This document shows, in pieces, positions 58,301 through 64,000 of a DNA stretch of 64,000 bases (the stretch's first letter is position 1; the number at the start of each line of letters is the position of its first letter). The translations under genes and the position numbers were made by a program. Under the pieces are notes generated by a model. The model saw only the letters and a list, made by a program, of their open reading frames with translations. It had not been told where the DNA came from and ran no database searches. Source of the stretch: Acidithiobacillus sp. AMEEHan (lineage in GTDB: Bacteria > Pseudomonadota > Gammaproteobacteria > Acidithiobacillales > Acidithiobacillaceae); the NCBI RefSeq assembly GCF_030996345.1, contig NZ_CP118747.1:481501-545500 (forward strand), written 5' to 3'.

Positions 58301-59698
58301 GTGAGCACGACAGCCGTACAGGACAGCGATATTGCCGAGGCGCTCAACACCGCGCGCTTCAGCCCTTTTCATCTCAAGGCCATTTGGGCCTCTTCCATGG
58401 GTTTTTTCACCTCGGCCTATGACCTCTTCATCATCGGTACCGCCTTGGTTCTGATCAAGGAAGAGTGGCATCTGAGCCCAGACGAAGTCGGTCTGGTAGG
58501 CTCCATTTCCCTCATTGCCACCTTTGCTGGTGCCTACCTCTTCGGTATTCTGGCCGACAAGCTCGGACGCAAAAAGATTTACGGGCTGGAGGCCCTGCTG
58601 ATGACCATCGGCGCCCTGATGTCGGCGGTGGCGCCGAATGTTACAGTGCTGATCATCGCCCGCGTCATTCTGGGCCTGGGTATTGGCGGCGATTACCCCA
58701 TGTCGGCCGTCTTGATGTCGGAATATGCCAACGCCAAGTCGCGGGGACGCATGGTCTCGCTGGTCTTTTCCGCTCAGGCCATCGGTTTGGTGACGGGGCC
58801 AGTGGTGGCTCTCACCCTCCTTGCCGCAGGCATGAACCATGACCTCGCTTGGCGGCTGATGCTCGGGCTCGGCGCCCTGCCCGCTCTGGCGGTGATCTAC
58901 ATTCGCCGCACCCTCCCCGAGTCGCCGCGTTGGCTGGCGCGGGTCAAGGGGGATAGCGAAGCCGCAGCGCGGGAGCTGGCTTCCTTCAGCCTGGGCACCG
59001 CTACCGCCCGTAAGCCCGAGAGCAAGATCGTCAAGCAGCCCTTGAGCAAGTATTTCCTGACCCTCATCGGCACCGCCGGCAGTTGGTTCGTTTTTGACTA
59101 CGCTTACTACGGCAACACCATCTCCACGCCCATGATCATGCATCGCCTGGCCCCCCATGCCGACGTGATCCAGAGCACCGCCCTCAGTCTCATCGTCTTT
59201 GCCGTGGCGGCGGTGCCCGGCTACTTCCTGGCCGCTTTCACCATCGATCGTATCGGTCACAAGACCCTGCAGATGCTCGGTTTCTTCATGATGGGCCTGA
59301 TGTTCCTGCTCATCGGCGCCTTTCCAGCGATTTCCGCCAGTATTGGTGTCTTTCTGGTGATCTACGGCCTGTCCTACTTCTTCGCGGAATACGGTCCCAA
59401 TACCACCACCTTCGTCATCGCCGGCGAAGTCTTTCCGGTCAATCTGCGCACCACTGGCCACGGCCTCTCTGCCGGTACCGCCAAGGTGGGCGCCTTCCTC
59501 GGTGCCTTCATCTTCCCTGTCCTGCTGCACGATTTCGGTCTGCATGGGACGCTGATGATCACCTTCTTCTTCGCCTTGGCCGGCCTGCTCCTTACCATCT
59601 TCTTCATCCCCGAGCCGAGCGGCAAAACCTTGGAGGAAGTCAGCGGCGAAGACCGCGTCGTTGCCTTGCACGAGCCCAGCCACCCCGCACCTGTCTGA
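58301..59698 (+). CDS. MFS transporter, probable phosphate:proton symporter (Pho84-like)
   Basis: The 465-residue protein starts at GTG 58301, set by CCAGGAG. Twelve hydrophobic segments are visible. TSAYDLFIIGTALVLI, GILADKLGRKKIYG, GLGIGGDYPMSAVLMSEYANAKSRGRM and TFVIAGEVFPVNLRTTGHGLSAG match phosphate or sugar-porter-like members, with GDYPMSAVL typical of the fungal-type phosphate family. The tandem Pho box upstream supports phosphate import under starvation. A terminator follows. Confidence 0.85.
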   Translation: MSTTAVQDSDIAEALNTARFSPFHLKAIWASSMGFFTSAYDLFIIGTALVLIKEEWHLSPDEVGLVGSISLIATFAGAYLFGILADKLGRKKIYGLEALLMTIGALMSAVAPNVTVLIIARVILGLGIGGDYPMSAVLMSEYANAKSRGRMVSLVFSAQAIGLVTGPVVALTLLAAGMNHDLAWRLMLGLGALPALAVIYIRRTLPESPRWLARVKGDSEAAARELASFSLGTATARKPESKIVKQPLSKYFLTLIGTAGSWFVFDYAYYGNTISTPMIMHRLAPHADVIQSTALSLIVFAVAAVPGYFLAAFTIDRIGHKTLQMLGFFMMGLMFLLIGAFPAISASIGVFLVIYGLSYFFAEYGPNTTTFVIAGEVFPVNLRTTGHGLSAGTAKVGAFLGAFIFPVLLHDFGLHGTLMITFFFALAGLLLTIFFIPEPSGKTLEEVSGEDRVVALHEPSHPAPV

Positions 59699-59719
59699 GG
59701 CAAGCAGGAGCCCAGAACG

Positions 59720-59743
59720 AACCCCGCTACGGCGGGGTTTTTT
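59720..59743 (+). terminator. Rho-independent terminator after the MFS transporter
   Basis: AACCCCGC (59720-59727) pairs with GCGGGGTT over TACG, with a run of six T from 59738. Confidence 0.9.
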
Positions 59744-59851
59744 GCTTTCCGACCGGCCGGTATCCTGTGTTATCCTACTGATCCGGTCCATCGATACTCC
59801 AGGGAAGCGGCAGCCAGGCGGCGCAAAACGTCCTCGCGGGCAGGCCGTAAG

Positions 59852-59902
59852 GTTCGCGTGCGAACCGCCCACAACTTGCCTTCGGCGCAAACAAGTGGGC
59901 GG
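59852..59902. repeat. Nested inverted repeats in the MFS-ovoA gap
   Basis: GTTCGC and GCGAAC form a hairpin at 59852-59865. CCGCCCAC (59865-59872) then pairs with GTGGGCGG (59895-59902) around a 22-base loop that itself contains GCC-TTCG-GGC-like pairing. No T run follows. The remaining gap from 59,744 to 60,036 shows no ORF with a ribosome-binding site. It could be a structured leader of ovoA or a repeat element. Confidence 0.5.
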
Positions 59903-60036
59903 CTGATCCGCACGCTTCACCGACGGCCTGCGGCGCTCGCACCTGAGCAGCCTCCCAGCAGCCGCTTCCCGCAGTTGCACCCGATGACCACGGTATGTAT
60001 GGGCCGAGTTACGCTGTAGATCCGGGAGGATGATCG

Positions 60037-62150
60037 ATGAGCGGAATGCGCATTCACCCCTTGCGCCTGGATGGTCGAGGGCAGGAAGAGAAGCGGGAAG
60101 AAATTCGACGGGTTTTTCACCAGACCTTCAGCCTCGACGAAGAGCTCTTCCAACACCTGCATGGCGAGCGCGCCTGGTATGAAAAGGCCATCCCCTTGCG
60201 CCATCCCCTGATTTTCTATTTTGGCCACACCGCCACCTTCTTCACCAACAAGTTTCTCGTTGCCGGGCTCATCGATACACGCATCGATCCCGAGCTCGAG
60301 GCGATCTTTGCAGTCGGTGTCGATGAGATGTCCTGGGATGACCTCGACGAGACCCACTATGACTGGCCGCCCGTGGAACGGGTGCGCGCCTACCGCAATC
60401 GGGTGCGGGAAATGGTGGATGGGGTGATCAGCCGTTTGCCCCTGGACCTGCCCATTAGCTGGGACTCGCCCTGGTGGGCGGTGCTGATGGGCATCGAACA
60501 CGAGAACATCCACATCGAGACGAGTTCCGTACTGATGCGACAGTTGCCCCTGGAACGAGTGCGTCCAGTAGCCGCCTTCACCCCCGAGACTCTCGACCAC
60601 AGCGACGAATGGCCGCAGAACCGGCTGCTACCCGTGGCTGGCGGGCAAGTCCGCCTGGGTAAGGCAGAAGACGACCCCCACTATGGCTGGGACAACGAAT
60701 ACGGTAGTCACGTGCAAAACTTGGAACCCTTCGCGGCGAGCAGGTTTCTGGTCAGCAATGGTGAGTTCCGCGCCTTTGTCGATGATGGCGGCTATCGCGA
60801 CGCGCGTTGGTGGAGCAGCGAGGGGGACGAGTGGCGCCGCTACACTGGCGCCGAGCATCCGACCTTTTGGGTGCGCAGCCCCGGGGGCTGGCGCTTGCGC
60901 CTGATTGCCGAGGAGCGCCCCCTACCTTGGTCCTGGCCAGTAGAGGTGAACTACCACGAGGCAGCGGCCTTCTGTCGCTGGAAATCGGCGCAGACGGGCA
61001 TTCCCTTGCGGCTGCCCAGCGAAGACGAGTGGCGGCGCCTGCGCGATCTCTCCGCTCTGCCAGACAACGATGGCTGGGGAGAACTGGCCCCGGCGCAGAT
61101 CGGCCTTGCCTACGGCGCCTCTCCTTGCCCCGTGGATCGCCACCGCCACGGCGAATTTTTCGATGTCGTCGGCAATGTCTGGCAGTGGACGGAAACGCCC
61201 ATCTATCCCTTTGAGGGCTTTCGCGTCCATCCGTACTACGACGACTTTACCGTGCCCACCTTCGATCAGCGCCACAACCTCATCAAGGGAGGCTCCTTCA
61301 TCAGCTTGGGGAACGAGAGCCAGAAAGAGGCCCGTTATGCCTTCCGCCGGCATTTCTTCCAGCATGCCGGTTTTCGCTATGTGCAGTCCTCTAACGCCCT
61401 GCCCGAGACGCCGGTCTACGAGAGCGATGTCGCCGTGGCCCAGTATTGTCACTTTCACTATGGCCCAGACTACTTCGGCGTTGCCAATTATCCCCAGGCC
61501 ATGGCCGAACTCGCCCTCGACTGCTGGGGGATCGCCCCCTGGAACGCGCCCTCGACATTGGCTGTTCCGTGGGACGCAGCAGTTTTGCCCTCGCCCAGCG
61601 GGCGCGGGAGGTGATTGGCATCGATTTCTCCACCCGCTTCGTGCAGGTGGCGGCGCGTTTGCAGGAGAAGCTGCGCTTCCCCTACGCCATCACCGAGGAA
61701 GGCGAACTGCAGAGTCATCATTGGGTCGACTTGGCTGCCCTCGGCCTTGCGGAACAGGCTGGGCGCTGCCAATTCGTGCAGGGGGATGCCTGCAATCTCA
61801 AACCGATCTATCGCGATCTCGACCTCGTTCTCGCAGCTAACCTCATCGACCGCCTCAGTGATCCGGCCAAGTTCCTGCGCGACATCGCCGAGCGCATCCG
61901 CCCCGGCGGCCTGCTGGTCTTGAGCTCCCCTTACACCTGGCTCGAGGAATTCACTCCCAAGGAGCGTTGGATTGGCGGCCTTCGGGTAAACGGCGAGAGC
62001 CGTGATACCTTGACCGGCCTCAAGGAAATCCTCGCCGCGCATTTCGATCTCCACGCGGATTTCCCCCGCGATCTGCCCTTCGTCATCCGCGAGACGGCGC
62101 GCAAGTATCAGCATAGCATTGCTCAAGTCAGCGTCTGGCGGCGCCGTTAG
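60037..62150 (+). pseudogene. ovoA: 5-histidylcysteine sulfoxide synthase/mercaptohistidine methyltransferase OvoA, frameshifted
   Basis: The gene starts at ATG 60037 behind GGGAGGATG. The first part is the sulfoxide synthase: an N-terminal DinB-like domain with the iron site in IEHENIHIE (His155, His159, Glu161) and a formylglycine-type domain (VSNGEFRAFVDDGGYRD, LPSEDEWRRL, DVVGNVWQWTETPI, GGSFISLGNESQKEARYAFRRHFF). Its frame ends at 61614. The methyltransferase part (ALDIGCSVGRSSFALA through SVWRRR) continues in another frame to 62150. One extra C in the run at 61535-61539 joins them into about 704 residues, the OvoA length. It makes ovothiol A from histidine and cysteine. Confidence 0.87.
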
Positions 62151-62172
62151 CCTGCAGGATCGCAGCCAGCTT

Positions 62173-63423
62173 TCATAGACGTTCTTCGATGGCCGCCAGG
62201 GCGCGCGCGACGGGACCGCCCTGCTGCGCTTGCCAGGTGGCGGCACGTTCCCCCAAGGCGCGGGCCAGCTTGGGGGCGGCGAGATACTCGGCACTGTGGC
62301 GCGTAGCTTCCTCGGCACTCGCCACTTGGCAGATGCCATCTGCCGCTTGCAGAGAACGCAGGGTGTCGAAAAAATTTTCCATGTGCGGTCCGACGATAAT
62401 GGGCTTGCCCCAGGCAGCCGCTTCGATGGGATTGTGCCCCCCCCGCGCGACGAAACTTCCCCCTATCCACACCAGGTCCGCTGCGCCATAGAGGTCGATC
62501 AGCTCGCCCAGGGTATCGACCAGATACACGGGATCGTCCGGTCCGGGAAACTGCCTCTGGCTGCGGCGCGACGCGGACAGCCCAATGCTGCGCAGTTGTT
62601 CCGCCAAGGCGTCACCCCGCTCCGGATGGCGCGGAATCAGCACGAGCAGCAGCTGCGGTTCGATCTTGCGCAAGGTTGGCAACGAATTCCAAGCCAGCTC
62701 CTCTTCGCCGGGATGGGTCGAGGCAAAGACCCAAACCCGCCTGCCGGCAAAGCGCTCCCGCCAGAGCGCGGCCCGCTCTCGCGAGCCGCTACCGATCTGC
62801 AGGTCGAGCTTCATCTGCCCTTGTATGCGGACGTCGGTTGCGCCCAGCTCTGCGAAGCGCTGCGCGTCTTCCGAACTCTGCGCGCCAACCCAGTCCAGCC
62901 CCGCGAGGGCCGGGGCAAAGAGTGAGGCAAAGCGGCGATACCCTGCCAACGAGCGCGCCGACAGGCGTCCGTTGAGAAGCATCATCGGAATCCCTCGTTG
63001 CCGCGCAGCACCAAGGAGACCAGGCCACAGTTCGGTCTCCATCAGTACCCCAAGGCGCGGCTGGCTACGTTCCAGGAAACGCTGCACCGCGCCGGGGAGG
63101 TCATAGGGGAGGTAGGCTTGTGCGACCATCCCCGACAACTCCCGTGCCAGCAACGTCCTCCCGGTCGGAGTCGTGCTAGTAACAAGGATCGGCAGATCGG
63201 GGTGCCGCTCACGCAACTGGCGGATCAACGGCAGGGCAGCCATCCCCTCCCCCACACTCACCGCATGGATCCAGAGGGGCCGATCCTGGCGCCGCGGCAC
63301 CCAGCCGAAGCGCTCCTGCCAATGGGCGCGATAGACCGGGCGGCGAAGAATCCGCTGCCAGGTGAAGAGCAAGAGCACCGGGGTGAGGAGCCAGGTGAGC
63401 AGGCGGTAGAGCTGCGGCATCAT
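62173..63423 (-). CDS. waaA: 3-deoxy-D-manno-octulosonic acid transferase WaaA
   Basis: The 416-residue GT-B enzyme starts at ATG 63423 (or the adjacent ATG 63420), overlapping the upstream stop. It has an N-terminal anchor helix, IHAVSVGEGMAALPLI, VTSTTPTGRTLL, LMETELWPGLL, VFASTHPGEEE, LLVLIPRHPERG and IGGSFVARGGHNPIEAAAWGKPIIVGPHMENF. A run of eight C in the last motif is kept in frame. It adds Kdo to lipid IVA. Confidence 0.95.
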   Translation of the reverse strand: MMPQLYRLLTWLLTPVLLLFTWQRILRRPVYRAHWQERFGWVPRRQDRPLWIHAVSVGEGMAALPLIRQLRERHPDLPILVTSTTPTGRTLLARELSGMVAQAYLPYDLPGAVQRFLERSQPRLGVLMETELWPGLLGAARQRGIPMMLLNGRLSARSLAGYRRFASLFAPALAGLDWVGAQSSEDAQRFAELGATDVRIQGQMKLDLQIGSGSRERAALWRERFAGRRVWVFASTHPGEEELAWNSLPTLRKIEPQLLLVLIPRHPERGDALAEQLRSIGLSASRRSQRQFPGPDDPVYLVDTLGELIDLYGAADLVWIGGSFVARGGHNPIEAAAWGKPIIVGPHMENFFDTLRSLQAADGICQVASAEEATRHSAEYLAAPKLARALGERAATWQAQQGGPVARALAAIEERL

Positions 63424-64000
63424 TCCCGGCGCAAGATCCGATCCGTCAACCAGTCGAGACGGTACCAAGGGCGAAAGCTAGCCAGGATTTCCTCTCGATC
63501 GTATTCCATCTCTACCCAGGAACGCAGACTCATCCCTGGCTTTTGTGTCAGTTCCGCCACGGCGCGCTCAAAAAACCAGTCCAGGATCCCGGTGTTGGCA
63601 TGGCGAATGTGTCCATAGGGCCAAAGGCGCAGCTGTGCGCGGGCTTCGGTGAGCGGCACGGCATAGCGCTGGTGCAGCAGCAAGGTGGCGATGAAGCCGG
63701 CCCGATCCGCTCCCGACTTGCAGTGCACGAGCAGACGGGGGGGAAGCGTGGGAATCTGGTCGAGGAAGCGCAGCAGTGGCTCGCGACGTGGCAAATCGCG
63801 GGAACCAAAACCGTGGATGGGTAGATGCTGAATACCAAGGGCATCGCAGGCATCCTGCTCGAGGCGAAAGTGCGGCTCCGATGGCGCGGGTGCACGAATG
63901 TTGAGGATGGCGTCGAAACGGTGCGCCTCCTGCCAGCGCCGTATCTGCCAGGGGGCAGGCTGGGCAGAGCGAAAGAGTCCGGGGGCCACCTCGTGCAGAT
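63420..64000 (-). CDS. Tyrosine/dual-specificity phosphatase-like protein (partial at window end)
   Basis: The frame is open to the right edge, so the start lies outside; GTG 63989 is unlikely to be the real start, since residues before it (LHE) continue the family pattern V-x-P-G-L-x-R-S-x-Q-P. The active site is VHCKSGADRAGFIA (CX5R), with a preceding IHGFGSRDLP loop carrying a possible general acid. It may act on protein tyrosine phosphate, inositol or lipid phosphate. It overlaps waaA by four bases, which hints at an envelope role. Confidence 0.8.
   Translation of the reverse strand, partial: LHEVAPGLFRSAQPAPWQIRRWQEAHRFDAILNIRAPAPSEPHFRLEQDACDALGIQHLPIHGFGSRDLPRREPLLRFLDQIPTLPPRLLVHCKSGADRAGFIATLLLHQRYAVPLTEARAQLRLWPYGHIRHANTGILDWFFERAVAELTQKPGMSLRSWVEMEYDREEILASFRPWYRLDWLTDRILRRE

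Noticed and set aside
58244-59980. 578-codon minus-strand open frame opposite the MFS gene
   Set aside because: It is the antisense shadow of a clear MFS transporter, with Gln/Gly/His/Glu-rich low-complexity composition and no domain or ribosome-binding site.

Overview
The window is gene-dense, GC-rich chromosomal DNA from a Gram-negative proteobacterium. The gene content fits an acidophilic sulfur oxidiser of the Acidithiobacillus type: an SQR-like flavoprotein beside an FNR-type regulator, hopanoid glycosyltransferase HpnB, type IV pilus motors PilT and PilU, Kdo transferase WaaA, PagL, BamE, Fur and a full biotin pathway. This is inferred from gene content and order; no rRNA is present to fix the species. 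No rRNA, tRNA, CRISPR array, intact prophage or complete insertion sequence was seen.

Layout. 1-4,770: methionine genes (metX end, metW, metE) with a GST-family protein and ubiE. 4,837-12,100: a frameshifted SulP transporter, a small GTPase with a TPR protein and lipoproteins, RlpA, a potassium channel and a 34-codon small ORF. 12,101-18,182: envelope genes (PBP2, DegP-like protease, D,D-carboxypeptidase) and an APC permease. 18,183-26,100: an ABC-transporter remnant, then rplU, rpmA, obgE, proB, a CDF exporter, htpX, fur, bamE, ratA and a phospholipase-D-family protein. 26,139-29,346: smpB overlapping a PMT-like glycosyltransferase and two Dsb genes. 29,327-32,560: fructosamine kinase, purK, purE and a frameshifted trmB. 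32,557-35,062: an FNR-type regulator, a perfect FNR box, a duplicated-module protein and the SQR-like flavoprotein. 35,038-41,207: hpnB, pilU, pilT, yggS, proC, yggT, bioB. 41,201-50,119: pagL, an EmrA-like protein, yceI, a HAD phosphatase, argB, a TetR regulator, membrane and zinc-ribbon proteins, a flavodoxin-reductase-like protein, rnt and fetB. 50,197-52,500: a lower-GC islet with its own palindromic operator, flanked by a truncated acetyltransferase and an IstB-like transposase remnant. 52,582-57,727: an M48 peptidase, bioF-bioH-bioC-bioD and comF. 57,724-64,000: trmL, a Pho-box-controlled MFS transporter, a frameshifted ovothiol synthase ovoA, waaA and a phosphatase cut by the window end.

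Main points. Three unrelated genes (sulP, trmB, ovoA) are each broken at a run of exactly five C, and adding one C restores each to full length; this points to a systematic base-call error or a strain-specific indel pattern. The regulatory wiring is unusually legible: a TTGAT-N4-ATCAA box between an FNR-family gene and an SQR-like operon, four PhoB-type repeats upstream of an MFS transporter, related palindromes upstream of both the TetR gene and the emrA-like gene, and a 9-bp-armed palindrome over the -10 of the islet operon. Translational coupling through ATGA, TTGA or TGATG overlaps is common, most clearly in the biotin, purine, fetB-rnt and smpB-Dsb runs.
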